Shown: one piece after another, positions 60,201-63,655 of the stretch | Layout of the letters: the number at the start of each line of letters is the position of its first letter | Position numbering within the stretch: position 1 is the stretch's first letter | From: Hyposmocoma kahamanoa | Taxonomy: Eukaryota; Arthropoda; Insecta; Lepidoptera; Cosmopterigidae | NCBI RefSeq assembly: GCF_003589595.1 | Contig: NW_020653726.1 | Coordinates: 16,355,486-16,419,485, forward strand | Direction of reading: 5' to 3' | DNA length: 64,000 nt | Translations under genes and position numbers: made by a program | Notes under the pieces: model-generated | What the model saw: only the letters and a program-made list of their open reading frames with translations | Told to the model about the DNA's origin: nothing | Databases searched by the model: none

Positions 60201-60592
60201 TTTTATTACGACGAAAAACATCCCACCTTATCCCACATATATGCGATAAAAGCATTTTGACATATAATCACAAATGGCTTTATACCAAGGTAGTCGATCT
60301 GTTCATTCCGTTAATGATATCTTAAAAAAAAACATAACATACATCTGTGTACTTACATGGCGTTTCTGGTGTCAGGCACGGCTCTATTACTAGGTAAATT
60401 ATCTGAAGCGGCCTGGTTGAACCGGTTCCTGACGTATGGATCCGCATCTTTCGTTCCGCCCGTGACGTATCCGGCTTCGTCGAAGTACGCCCGTCCGGTT
60501 ACCGTACCGAGATCATCCGGTGACGCTGGACTACTATCTGCTTCTTCTACATCTGAATGCTGCTTTATCAGGCGGAGAGCTATATTTTCTTC
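14946..60592 (-). CDS. Pgant2: Polypeptide N-acetylgalactosaminyltransferase, GALNT2/Pgant2-like (5' exon missing)
   Basis: Nine exons on the minus strand (60592-60357, 48742-48644, 44786-44719, 42556-42369, 21750-21637, 18805-18627, 17794-17588, 17180-17008, 15217-14946) have GT/AG borders and matching phases and give exactly 511 residues plus TAA. Known role: a Golgi type II membrane enzyme (CAZy GT27) that moves GalNAc from UDP-GalNAc to Ser/Thr, the first step of mucin-type O-glycosylation. Seen: stem end and [10 protein letters not shown] (about 50-60), GT-A fold from [20 protein letters not shown], metal-binding D178-S-H180 in [10 protein letters not shown], Gal/GalNAc-T motif [17 protein letters not shown] (about 284-301), [10 protein letters not shown] with metal/substrate histidines, and a C-terminal ricin-B-type lectin domain (about 405-511) with CLD and QEW/QLW repeats. 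Near-identity to GALNT2-subfamily motifs supports the assignment. The signal anchor exon must lie right of 60592, probably beyond 64000. Confidence 0.92.
15218..17007 (-). other. Pgant2 intron 8, 1.8 kb
   Basis: Its main content is the inverted-repeat element at 15660-16990. The rest is unremarkable. Confidence 0.7.
15660..16990. mobile_element. Large composite inverted-repeat element in a Pgant2 intron
   Basis: Inner arms at about 15907-15984 (GGGCCTACTACAACC...AAGTAAGCTTATTATAATA) and 16465-16553 are imperfect reverse complements. Outer arms around 15660-15870 (minus: GGAATGGCTTGCCGATTGGC, CCGTGTAAACGG) and 16763-16990 (GGAATGGCGTCAATTGGCCC, CCGTGTAAATGG) are also related and inverted. No coding capacity. 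It may be one long MITE or a MITE inside another element. Confidence 0.6.
17008..17180 (-). CDS. Pgant2: Pgant2 exon 8: linker to lectin domain
   Basis: Acceptor ctatttcag, donor gtaagt. It codes for [30 protein letters not shown] and the first lectin repeat [12 protein letters not shown]. Too embedded in other frames to show as a long frame alone. Confidence 0.93.
17216..17413. mobile_element. MITE family M2 copy in Pgant2 intron 7
   Basis: Left end ctttcaaattaaatgcttgtc and right end gcgcctaatttgaaggcgccc are imperfect inverted repeats; the inside has aaattagtagtgg and gcgccacggtggcgccac. It makes up half of the 407-bp intron 17181-17587. Confidence 0.7.
17588..17794 (-). CDS. Pgant2: Pgant2 exon 7: end of catalytic domain
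   Basis: Acceptor tctaattacag, donor gtaagt. It codes for [40 protein letters not shown] and [16 protein letters not shown]. Confidence 0.95.
17795..18626 (-). other. Pgant2 intron 6, 0.8 kb
   Basis: No repeat, RNA or gene recognised. Confidence 0.55.
18627..18805 (-). CDS. Pgant2: Pgant2 exon 6: acceptor-site loop and Gal/GalNAc-T motif
   Basis: Acceptor aaatttcag, donor gtaagt. It codes for [36 protein letters not shown] and [10 protein letters not shown](R). Confidence 0.95.
18886..19160 (+). mobile_element. Retroposon family A copy
   Basis: Full-length block order from tagctgtagagctccttgtg to gatattataaaaaaa. Confidence 0.78.
19290..19760. repeat. Unidentified GC-richer segment, probably transposon-derived
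   Basis: Composition differs from its neighbours. It has an internal near-duplicate motif, ggagctgta(g/c)tgc-ctcgctcacttccc and ggagctgtactgcacgctcacttccc (about 19475-19505 and 19577-19610). No convincing protein in any frame. Confidence 0.4.
21064..21349 (+). mobile_element. MITE family M1, complete 286-bp copy
   Basis: Inverted 13-bp termini CATTGACTTACAA and TTGTAAGTCAATG. Perfect 8-bp target duplication ACAACTTA at 21056-21063 and 21350-21357. It is non-coding, with ggtccgcgctaaaaagtgtc inside. Confidence 0.93.
21637..21750 (-). CDS. Pgant2: Pgant2 exon 5, phase-0 symmetric
   Basis: Acceptor cttgttgcag, donor gtacct. Exactly 38 codons: [20 protein letters not shown] and [18 protein letters not shown]. 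It is flanked by two direct copies of MITE M1 (21064-21349 and 22105-22332). Confidence 0.95.
22105..22332 (+). mobile_element. MITE family M1, complete 228-bp copy
   Basis: Termini CATTGACTTACAA and TTGTAAGTCAATG, with perfect 8-bp duplication CCTATAGT at 22097-22104 and 22333-22340. It lacks an internal block of about 58 bp that is present in the 286-bp copies. Confidence 0.94.
25637..25810 (-). mobile_element. tRNA-derived SINE type B copy
   Basis: Minus-oriented tail (taatgcacacactcataacc, aaataaatgtaatccatgca) and a degraded head with cggcccgggaatctaggga in place of box B. Confidence 0.78.
26494..26510. repeat. Short TCTA microsatellite
   Basis: tttatctatctatctatta after an AT-rich block with aataaacgg, probably the tail of an old retroposon. 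Confidence 0.5.
27020..27530 (+). mobile_element. LINE 3'-UTR family F copy, split by a family A retroposon
   Basis: Left part 27020-27182 starts ctgtcgaccttcatgaagga and resembles 29540-29725 and 61640-61790. The tail 27464-27530 (ttagtccttaaggtatatac) continues after the inserted family A copy. AGTGT occurs at both junctions, a possible target duplication. Confidence 0.6.
27183..27463 (-). mobile_element. Retroposon family A copy inserted in family F element
   Basis: Minus orientation: tttaaaatcaaatgacggaa, gtcgtgcgcctgatggtaaa, to ctactgctac. Full length. Confidence 0.8.
27565..27665 (-). mobile_element. LINE 3'-UTR family F fragment
   Basis: The reverse complement reads caacatctgtcgacctttat and cggttgccggacacccacct, matching the family F head. 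It is in opposite orientation to the copy just upstream. Confidence 0.6.
28227..28340 (+). mobile_element. tRNA-derived SINE type D copy
   Basis: Box A-like TGGCTTAGTTGGCATAGC, box B GATTCGAATCC, end GGCCGGGTCGA, then tail ctcagtgttcgatctttgta-ttaataatt. The same head and tail occur at 52806. It is not a functional tRNA: no proper anticodon stem, and it carries the shared non-tRNA tail. Confidence 0.78.
28618..28935 (-). mobile_element. CR1/jockey-like LINE, 3'-terminal fragment
   Basis: The minus strand codes for [36 protein letters not shown], then KARVNRH in a shifted frame. Same family as 5872, 37060, 47641 and 51050. Confidence 0.82.
29540..29725 (+). mobile_element. LINE 3'-UTR family F copy
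   Basis: caacatttatcgaccttcatgaag, ctaccggacacccac, then the tail tgttagtccataaggtatgt. Confidence 0.6.
29803..30008 (-). repeat. Lepidopteran 'accgacttcaaaaaa' repeat, fuller copy
   Basis: The reverse complement starts aaccgacttcaaaaaatgga and ggaggttctcaattcgtctg, followed by gcgataactccgccacttgtg and accaattttgatgattctttt. This repeat is very common in moth and butterfly genomes (recalled knowledge). Confidence 0.75.
30131..30229 (-). mobile_element. Retroposon family A partial copy
   Basis: taccttcaaaaccagaacac to gacaatgagctctag; only the 5' third of the element. Confidence 0.7.
30612..30910 (-). mobile_element. CR1/jockey-like LINE tail, degraded and interrupted
   Basis: Left piece (gcgcatttgacctgttggaaag) and right piece (aatgcttattaactctcgct, aaggcccaagtta, ctgcaggcaagtaattt) match the intact tails at 5872 and 28618. 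The two are separated by the GC-rich inverted-repeat insert at 30674-30801. Confidence 0.68.
30674..30801. mobile_element. GC-rich MITE inserted in LINE tail
   Basis: GGTCGGGCGCCTATCGGGCC, then GGGAGCACGG, at the left. GTCGTGCTCCC, then GACCCGACACGCGCCCGACC, at the right is the imperfect reverse complement. About 128 bp, far richer in GC than its surroundings. Confidence 0.7.
31012..31152 (-). mobile_element. tRNA-derived SINE type C copy
   Basis: Minus orientation: atgagtaccagagcaacgga, ccaattcggtcctaccagga, atcgaatccgggacc (box B complement), ccgttgggccacc. Confidence 0.8.
31153..31310 (-). mobile_element. tRNA-derived SINE type C copy, tandem with the previous one
   Basis: Minus orientation: gagtaccaaagcagtggaat, actacccatgacacccagac, gtcctaccgggaatcgaaat, gttaaacgttggacta. 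The two copies abut head to tail. Confidence 0.8.
31575..31610 (+). mobile_element. Fragment of SINE type D tail
   Basis: tttttcattatgttcgatct then ttgtattaat, matching the tail after 28296 and 52877. Confidence 0.5.
33722..33825. repeat. Imperfect hairpin repeat
   Basis: ggcggtaaataaggaatgac at the left is partly reverse-complementary to gtaattcccgtaccgcc at the right, with gagagctttcggag inside. Probably a small palindromic MITE. Confidence 0.5.
34379..34428 (-). mobile_element. Retroposon family A fragment (3' end)
   Basis: gatggtcaagtgacgggacg, aacaaatcatgcacctggcggta; the rest is lost. It lies upstream of MITE M1. The preceding 34200-34330 reads like the end of an RTE-type LINE ([17 protein letters not shown]). 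Confidence 0.6.
34539..34824 (-). mobile_element. MITE family M1, complete 286-bp copy
   Basis: Inverted relative to the copies at 21064 and 22105. Termini CATTGACTTACAA/TTGTAAGTCAATG with perfect 8-bp duplication CAACGAAG at 34531-34538 and 34825-34832. Confidence 0.94.
35186..35440 (+). mobile_element. Retroposon family A copy, 3' end degraded
   Basis: tagcagtagaggtccttgtg to gatttaaagctctgagcagc; the A-rich end is lost. Confidence 0.75.
36076..36124 (+). mobile_element. Retroposon family A fragment
   Basis: cacgtgtcgcttaccaccag, gcgcataac, only the 3' region before an AT-rich block. Confidence 0.45.
37060..37290 (-). mobile_element. CR1/jockey-like LINE tail, degraded
   Basis: The minus strand has [10 protein letters not shown] and the 3' end ggtgagatgaagttc; several deletions compared with 28618. 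Confidence 0.72.
37440..37880 (-). mobile_element. LINE fragment, reverse-transcriptase-associated C-terminus
   Basis: The minus strand reads [39 protein letters not shown] and then, shifted, [16 protein letters not shown]. The pattern '[15 protein letters not shown]' followed by '[15 protein letters not shown]' is a recurrent C-terminal block of arthropod LINE polyproteins (recalled). Frameshifts show it is dead. Confidence 0.7.
38585..38915 (+). mobile_element. Retroposon family A copy, interrupted
   Basis: Left part to 38675 (gtagcagtagagctccttgt to gtgaacattactgt) and right part from about 38768 (actgtgttttgggtttagaa to ggacaggcgtgtcgctta). The gap holds an R1/I-like LINE 3' end. Confidence 0.75.
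38676..38756 (+). mobile_element. R1/I-like LINE 3'-end fragment
   Basis: cgcaaaataggcgccttgac, ttcgagttgcggacaccagc, then accaagtaccaagtact; the same 3' end occurs at 56512 and, inverted, at 57934. It is inserted in the middle of a family A retroposon. Confidence 0.75.
39640..40195. repeat. Region with ATCCGC-type repeats
   Basis: Several gcggatg / atccgc words at both ends (gcagatgcggacgtcgatgt; atgcggatgatccgcaatta; ends near ggcatccct). A similar patch lies at 54035-54155. Perhaps a MITE of a lepidopteran 'GCGGAT' family. Confidence 0.4.
40735..40785 (-). mobile_element. Retroposon family A fragment
   Basis: tttatgatatcaagtgacgg, aacgaacaagtcgtg, aagcgacacg; only the 3' end of the element. 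Confidence 0.65.
41205..41420 (-). mobile_element. LINE 3'-end fragment (family not resolved)
   Basis: On the minus strand gttgtggaaagacttccctg, aaggggtttgagaagga, gcgttcataggcgacgttga and ccatcaggcgggcc resemble the 3' end of lepidopteran LINEs. No intact frame. Confidence 0.5.
42369..42556 (-). CDS. Pgant2: Pgant2 exon 4: catalytic DSH motif
   Basis: Acceptor ttattcaacag, donor gtatgt. It codes for [20 protein letters not shown] and [23 protein letters not shown] is the manganese-binding D-x-H of the family. Confidence 0.95.
42557..44718 (-). other. Pgant2 intron 3, 2.2 kb
   Basis: Contains a family A copy (43545-43750), a GA-rich run next to the exon (42592-42612) and otherwise AT-rich DNA. 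A short open frame at 42754-43089 has no recognisable domain and is not called as a gene. Confidence 0.65.
43545..43750 (+). mobile_element. Retroposon family A copy with internal deletions
   Basis: tagtagtagagctaccgcca to cactcgattttattaaaaaa; it lacks the block after gagctcc and the ggtgacgggcgc block. Confidence 0.72.
44719..44786 (-). CDS. Pgant2: Pgant2 exon 3 (68 bp microexon-sized)
   Basis: Acceptor gctttgttacag, donor gtaagt. It codes for [20 protein letters not shown] then SDN, an absolutely typical GalNAc-transferase segment. Too short for simple frame scans; found by motif. Confidence 0.93.
45593..45798 (+). mobile_element. tRNA-derived SINE type B, best-preserved copy
   Basis: Head GCCTCTGTAGCCGAACGGTT (box A), ccccgggttcgattcccggg (box B with acceptor-stem-like pairing), then ccaggagaaatatttgtatg, gagtttgggtgtaatt and a tail of A-rich aaaataaaaaataaatg. 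The other B copies (9399, 25637, 46520, 50048, 56001) match. Confidence 0.85.
45932..46086 (+). mobile_element. tRNA-derived SINE type C, best-preserved copy
   Basis: Head gacctcggtggcctaacggt (box A), ggttcgattcccggtaggac (box B), then caatttgggaaataaact, taaattggttctagtctggg and attccgtagctctggta. It ends exactly where the foldback element begins. Confidence 0.85.
46087..46295. mobile_element. Foldback MITE with about 90-bp arms
   Basis: Left arm ATGATTATCACTAATATCAG, then ttgcttaccacggtatgact...; right arm is its near-perfect complement, ending CTGATATTAGTGATAATCAT. The centre is ttgactctcacgggttgagtc. A diverged relative is at 54500-54605. Confidence 0.85.
46520..46690 (-). mobile_element. 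tRNA-derived SINE type B copy
   Basis: tatgtacacactcatagccc, tggatacacacatagacaac, ataaataaatgtaggtca, tggtaaccgttcggtta. Confidence 0.8.
47263..47570 (+). mobile_element. Retroposon family A copy, full length
   Basis: tagtaccagtagaggtcctt to cacttagtattataaaacaa. Open frames here are accidental. Confidence 0.8.
47641..47915 (-). mobile_element. CR1/jockey-like LINE tail, degraded
   Basis: gagcatgcacacctaaataat, cttcaaaaggcccaagttat, cataggg-ttgaaaccc, attccatcgcacaccctccg match 28618 and 5872. Confidence 0.78.
48644..48742 (-). CDS. Pgant2: Pgant2 exon 2: start of GT-A domain
   Basis: Acceptor ataaacag, donor gtgaat. It codes for [18 protein letters not shown] then [14 protein letters not shown], the UDP-binding first strand and helix of GT27 enzymes. 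Confidence 0.93.
49364..49500 (-). mobile_element. Retroposon family A partial copy
   Basis: accatgtgacgagacaaaca, ggcgacacgtctgtcattaa, gttgcatta; the 5' half is missing. Confidence 0.62.
49762..50010 (-). mobile_element. Retroposon family A copy, full length
   Basis: ttttttatgatatcaagaga, cgggacgaac to aaggacctctaccgctacta. Confidence 0.8.
50048..50238 (-). mobile_element. tRNA-derived SINE type B copy
   Basis: aataataataataacgcacg, ggtgccatggacacacacat, ctcccggcccgggaatcgaa, gtaaccgttcggtcacggag. Confidence 0.83.
50315..50430 (+). mobile_element. SINE type C, 3' part only
   Basis: aggaaataaatttgtttaaa, ttggttctggtttgg, attccgatgctctggtcctc, then acagggaatta. Confidence 0.68.
50454..50690. 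mobile_element. Foldback element with repeated GCGTCTTGCC-type motifs
   Basis: The left half has three near-copies of cagcgtc-ttgcca-acgcacg; the right half has the inverted equivalent, gacgctgtgcgtgcgttagc, then aagacgctgacgctc. GC-rich compared with flanks. No protein sense. Confidence 0.68.
51050..51670 (+). pseudogene. CR1/jockey-like LINE reverse transcriptase, C-terminal fragment
   Basis: About 165 codons open: [72 protein letters not shown] and [12 protein letters not shown]. This is the conserved C-terminal region that follows the catalytic core in CR1/jockey LINEs. It is truncated at the 5' side next to an A-run, has a frameshift near 51530 (the real end KARVNRHF is in another frame) and ends in (A)n at 51662-51675. 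Longest of six tails in the window. It is a dead transposon, not a host gene. Confidence 0.85.
51690..51960 (-). mobile_element. Retroposon family A copy, full length
   Basis: ataacatctagtgacgggac, gtgcgcctgatggtaagcta to aaggagctcttctgctacta. It lies directly after the poly-A of the LINE fragment. Confidence 0.82.
52106..52200 (+). mobile_element. SINE type C, degraded 3' part
   Basis: aaggattttttctaaattag, ttctcgtctgcgtg, tagtgctctggagtta, agagaatacccta. Confidence 0.55.
52806..52920 (+). mobile_element. tRNA-derived SINE type D copy
   Basis: TTCGTGGCTTAATTGGCAGA (box A), GGTTCGAATCC (box B), agccgggtcga, tail tttttctgagtgttcgctct, ttgctattaataatt. Upstream 52725-52805 (cagatggtactagggcaaaa, aaaaccaaagaacaaagg) partly matches 28165-28226 and 49087-49130, so the element may begin there. 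Confidence 0.78.
53003..53185 (+). mobile_element. Retroposon family A copy, 3' half
   Basis: tcaaatttcaggcacatggg, tctcagggtgacgggcgcag to cacttgataatataaaaaaa. Confidence 0.75.
53402..53665 (+). mobile_element. Retroposon family A copy
   Basis: tagtagcagcagagctcatt to cgcttagtattataaaatta. It follows the previous copy in the same orientation, 217 bp on. Confidence 0.78.
54035..54155. repeat. GCGGAT-type repeat patch
   Basis: acatccgcaatgagtatcag, gattatccgcggatgcggat; resembles 39640-40195. Confidence 0.4.
54500..54605. repeat. Palindromic MITE, diverged relative of 46087
   Basis: cctcgaagtttcggacgtgt, tgcaccgtctatggtctgaa and the inverted ttcgagaccacagacgttgc, aacaaatccttga. Confidence 0.6.
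54641..54945 (+). mobile_element. Retroposon family A copy, full length
   Basis: atcagcagagctccttgtga to acttagtatcgtaaaaaaga; one of the best preserved. Confidence 0.82.
56001..56140 (-). mobile_element. tRNA-derived SINE type B copy, internally deleted
   Basis: aataataacaacgcacacac, ggaataaatgtaggccatac, gggattcgaacctgggacct (box B complement), tggtaaccgttcggccaagg. Confidence 0.8.
56285..56512 (+). mobile_element. R1/I-like LINE 3'-end copy, 5'-truncated
   Basis: Reads [20 protein letters not shown] then [12 protein letters not shown], and ends gttacaccaagtaccaagtacc. It matches the minus-strand 3' end of 57934-58486. Confidence 0.8.
56605..56990 (+). mobile_element. tRNA-derived SINE type E copy, near full length
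   Basis: gaagttagatagtgttgaaa, ggtaaccttatggtataact (box A-like), cggcttcgaatccgggcttg (box B), gagtttcggaatttatatac, gcttttcggtgcacgaaaac, then ggcctaaaccctcgccaaag and ctgtgcccagcagtggctcg. This end block is the hallmark of a widespread lepidopteran SINE. Confidence 0.82.
57097..57205 (-). mobile_element. SINE type C partial copy
   Basis: gaactccagggcatttacta, gaacacccag, aatttagaaaagtacatttc, gttctaccaggaattgaatc. Confidence 0.7.
57590..58925 (+). pseudogene. Mariner transposase pseudogene split by a LINE
   Basis: Left part 57590-57925: [35 protein letters not shown] and [16 protein letters not shown], the helix-turn-helix half of a mariner transposase with frameshifts and stops. Right part 58495-58925: [28 protein letters not shown] (around the first catalytic Asp), [11 protein letters not shown] and [12 protein letters not shown] (second catalytic Asp). 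Between them lies a minus-strand LINE with an 8-bp duplication. The gene is long dead. Confidence 0.85.
57934..58486 (-). mobile_element. R1/I-like LINE 3' end with RNase H domain
   Basis: The minus strand codes for [40 protein letters not shown] and LARKGSE, the last strands and helix of an RNase H domain, followed by a C-terminal tail and the 3' end ggacaccagcccgttgcacc, gagtaccaag. RNase H in this position is typical of I/R1-type non-LTR elements. It is 5'-truncated and flanked by AAGTATTA on both sides (57919-57926 and about 58484-58491). Confidence 0.8.
59291..59440 (+). mobile_element. Retroposon family A partial copy
   Basis: aaaattacaggcacatacag, tctcagggtgacgggtgcag to ggcgtttcacttaccaccaa. 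Confidence 0.72.
59450..59885. mobile_element. Foldback element built of GCGATGCAAACGCG words
   Basis: The left half has gcgatgcaaacgcgatgcaa and variants (and their inversions around 59545-59630); the right half has many ttgcatcg / atgcaatcgcgcgtttgtat words in inverted relation. The middle (about 59640-59765) is unrelated. Probably a MITE with long, internally repetitive ends. Confidence 0.65.
60357..60592 (-). CDS. Pgant2: Pgant2 exon 1 in window: stem region
   Basis: Acceptor ctaattgttgcag, donor gtaagt; starts in phase 0. It codes for an acidic, poorly conserved stem and then [20 protein letters not shown] and AVPDTRNAM, the conserved lead-in to the catalytic domain. The in-frame ATG just upstream is intronic and is not taken as the start. 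Confidence 0.88.
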
Positions 60593-60684
60593 CTGCAACA
60601 ATTAGAAATGTAATATTTTAGTCATGTTATGTAGCCTTTATTTAGAATAAATGAACAAAATACACTAAGAAATTTCATATTTAA

Positions 60685-61053
60685 GGATGATTCACATCAG
60701 ACCGTGTCGGGCGCGAGCCGCGTCCGAGTCATCCGTGGCTCAGACGCACTGCATATTTATATTCACATTAGACCGTGCCGGACGCGAGCCGTATCCGAGG
60801 CATCCGAGCCTTGTACGTGCTGCACGATCTTAAATTAGACAGAGTCAGAGAGTGTTCACATTACAACGAGCCGAAGCGTCCACATCCGAGGCTCGGACGA
60901 GCTCGGAAGCAGCTCGGACGTCGCGCGTCCGTACCACGGACGCGGCACGTAGAAATGTGCATCACTTCACAAAAAATGTATGCAGCATTTCCACTCCAAG
61001 CCTAGCACTACGTGCATCGGCTCGCGCCCGACACGGTCTAATGTGAATAGTCC
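60685..61053. mobile_element. MITE with 34-38 bp inverted termini at TTAA sites
   Basis: The left end, GGATGATTCACATCAGACCG, TGTCGGGCGCGAGCC, and the right end, ggctcgcgcccgacacggtc, taatgtgaatagtcc, are inverted repeats. TTAA flanks both (60681-60684 and 61054-61057), as for piggyBac-like or Kolobok-like elements. A second left-type terminus lies inside at 60761. GC-rich inside (gctcggacgagctcgg). Confidence 0.78.
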
Positions 61054-61096
61054 TTAAGGGTCACCACACTTATTAATGCAGAACCGACTTGAGCTG

Positions 61097-61154
61097 GTTA
61101 GGGAAAGCTTTTGTCTATGCAATACACATTGCATAGACAAAAGCTTTCCCTAAC
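61097..61154. repeat. Perfect 27-bp inverted repeat, 4-base loop
   Basis: GTTAGGGAAAGCTTTTGTCT then ATGCAAT, loop acac, then the exact reverse complement ending CTTTCCCTAAC. No mismatch in 27 pairs. Confidence 0.92.
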
Positions 61155-61639
61155 TGAATGAGAACGAAAGCTAAGTGAAGTGGGCGATGTAGACAGTATA
61201 AAATTGGATGAAGAAACAAAAGAACAAAGAGCACAAATCGATGCCTCCAATGAACACTACGCTAACTATATTTTCTGTTATTTTTGTAAACAGACCCATA
61301 TTTATTTACTAATATTACGCTCCCCGAATTCTGTGAAAAAAAATAAAGACACAAAAAGAAATTAGAAAAAAAAAACAAAAAAACGAATATTGTGAAAAAA
61401 AGAAACAAAAACAGAACAGGTCATTGGAGGTATCGAAATATGGATGAAACAAAATATAATACACAACACGGAGATAATCGAAATATCAGAAAAACAATAC
61501 AATAAAATAATAACATGACGGAAAGAACAGCAAAATAATATAAATCAAGAAGTTCGCGACACTAAACTTACGCTAAGAGACGAGGGTTTAGAGTCCCGCC
61601 ACAATGTCAATTATAAATCGTATGTGGTAAGAGAGCCGT

Positions 61640-61790
61640 CCGATCATCTGTCGACCGTCATGAAGGAGAAGTTTTGGCCGAAGGGTGTCATATATCGCAT
61701 ACACGTCGCCGACAATTAGTTATTTTTGTAGATAGTTAATTAGTTAGTTTTATATTATATAACATATAAGTTAGTGTTGAAGGTACACAT
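61640..61790 (+). mobile_element. LINE 3'-UTR family F copy
   Basis: tcatctgtcgaccgtcatga, aggagaagttttggccgaag, cacgtcgccgacaattagtt, tgttgaaggtacac. Confidence 0.6.
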
Positions 61791-62979
61791 TTCAAGCATA
61801 ATTATTGTCTGAATTAAAAATAAAATAAATAAAAATAAGAAAAATGAGAGTGAAAAATAAATTAGTGCATTCCGCTTCTGCTAGAACCGACGTGAATCGC
61901 AGAACTTAAAAATTGCGTTTACATCATGACCAGACCTACTACAGTCCACTAATATAAGAATCCAATAAACAGTATAAAACAAGCTAATTCTTCTTTTTCT
62001 ATAATTTCTGCTGTTTGATTTAGAATAATTTAAAATATAATAGTAGGCGACGCCCTTTGTTAATCTGGTAAACACATCTTATTAGTGTGATATTTAATGC
62101 ACCGTGAGAATATCATAGTTAACGGGAAAAACATTTAATGGAACGTGGATCTTTATTGAAAAGGTTAACGTTATAAGTGTATACTCATTTGCTATACGAT
62201 TCTTAATCTTCTAGTTAAGGTCACTGTGTCAGCTCCTGAATGTAAATAAGGTTTGGATTTTACTTTAGCAGCACTAAATAACTCATTTATATGCGTTTAT
62301 TATTAGTAGCATATGATTTATGAATTTTGTTTCGTTTGAACAAACGTAAATCCAGTTAGGCGGGCGATTATCATATGTCACGTTGACACATCACGCGATT
62401 TTATAACATTAATGTTTTCTTTTTATGTTTTTTTTTTAATATTTTGTGTAACTCTGTTTTGTTATAAATTTCCCGTTGGGTTTGATTCTTTTTGACATTT
62501 CAATACTCATAAAAGATCGAACAAAGACAAAGAAAAAACGTCACTTGATAGGTACTAAAATGTAGTCAAGATTTGACATTCTACAATGGGGCTTCCACTA
62601 CATTTTGTAGAAGCATGTTACTTCGATATTAACCAATTTTTTAGGCAATCTAGTAAATGGACCCTTTATCACTTTGTTTGTAAACTACAAATGAACAAAT
62701 AATCTAAGAAAGGTATGATACACATTGCGTTATTTTTAATATAGCAATTAATTTTGAAACATGTTCTGATAAAATCACTCGAAAGAGGACGTCAACATCT
62801 CATTAAGCAAATTTTGCCATACTTTTCCTATAGCCTTGAAATTACTGAACCATTTATGTTAAATAAACTAGTTTAGATCGTTACAAATTTCGAAATGAAA
62901 TTCTTAATATGGAAAAGATCGTTCGTAACATTTGTAAACAAATAATTATGGAAGTCTATGAAAATAAATAAATAGTCAG

Positions 62980-63480
62980 CGCAGGCCTCCTCTCACAATG
63001 AGACGGCTATAGAGTGGATTATAAGATCAAACATGATCTCCGTGGTTGGGAATAATCTGTCGCTGCCGGCCGCAGTCAAGGCTATGGTCGACAGCGACAG
63101 GGCGTGGAAAGCAGTGTTCGCCATTCGCGAGGTGGTGGTAGGAGCGAAGGTGACGATGAACAGATGAGGGAAGATCATCTGTTCTCTCATCCGATCTATC
63201 GCAGGAGGATTGGGGGCAGGCATCGGATGCGGGGACTTCCGGTGCTCGAACGACACGTGGATGACGTGCATTGTGTGCGGAAGGCGTAGAGGGAGACTCG
63301 TTAAGTAGTCTGCATAGGTGGTGCCGGAGACGGCAGTCCCTGTTGGGTTGGCGATAATGTGCAGTTGCGTTCCTGCGTTCCCATGGAAATGCGTCAAGGC
63401 GAAGCACCGTCAGGTTTATTTGGGTTTTAGTACAAATCTGACAGCACTTCGTCTCCCCGGGCAAAGGGTATCTATGAGGA
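62980..63480. repeat. GC-richer segment between two SINE E ends
   Basis: It begins cgcaggcctcctctcacaat-gaga, the (inverted) end block of SINE type E, and the same block returns at 63498. Between them is a GC-rich segment open in two overlapping minus-strand frames (134 and 145 codons) with no recognisable domain. Probably transposon-derived. Confidence 0.45.
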
Positions 63481-63494
63481 TTTCCTGACGTAGA

Positions 63495-63610
63495 AAAGGC
63501 CTCCTTTCACAATGAGAGAGCTAAATGGTGGATTGGGAACTTCACAAACATCATTAAATTACGTTCTAGGTTTCCTCGCTATGTTTTCTATCACCAAAAA
63601 GCTCATGGTA
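63495..63610 (-). mobile_element. tRNA-derived SINE type E, 3' part
   Basis: Minus orientation: ggcctcctttcacaatgaga, tggattgggaacttcacaaa, aggtttcctcgctatgtttt, ctatcaccaaaaagctcatg; the tRNA head is missing. Confidence 0.7.
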
Positions 63611-63619
63611 AAAACCCGC

Positions 63620-63655
63620 GACACTATGTTGAGCGTGTGCGTTATTATTATTATA
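63620..63655 (+). mobile_element. SINE type B tail fragment
   Basis: cgacactatgttgagcgtgt, gcgttattattattat; the tail only. Confidence 0.6.

Larger units (their letters stand above)
48743..60356 (-). other. Pgant2 intron 1, 11.6 kb
   Basis: Retroposon- and MITE-rich. Stretches without recognised content: 48743-49363, 50740-51049, 52201-52805, 54160-54500, 54946-56000 and 59885-60356. Confidence 0.7.
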
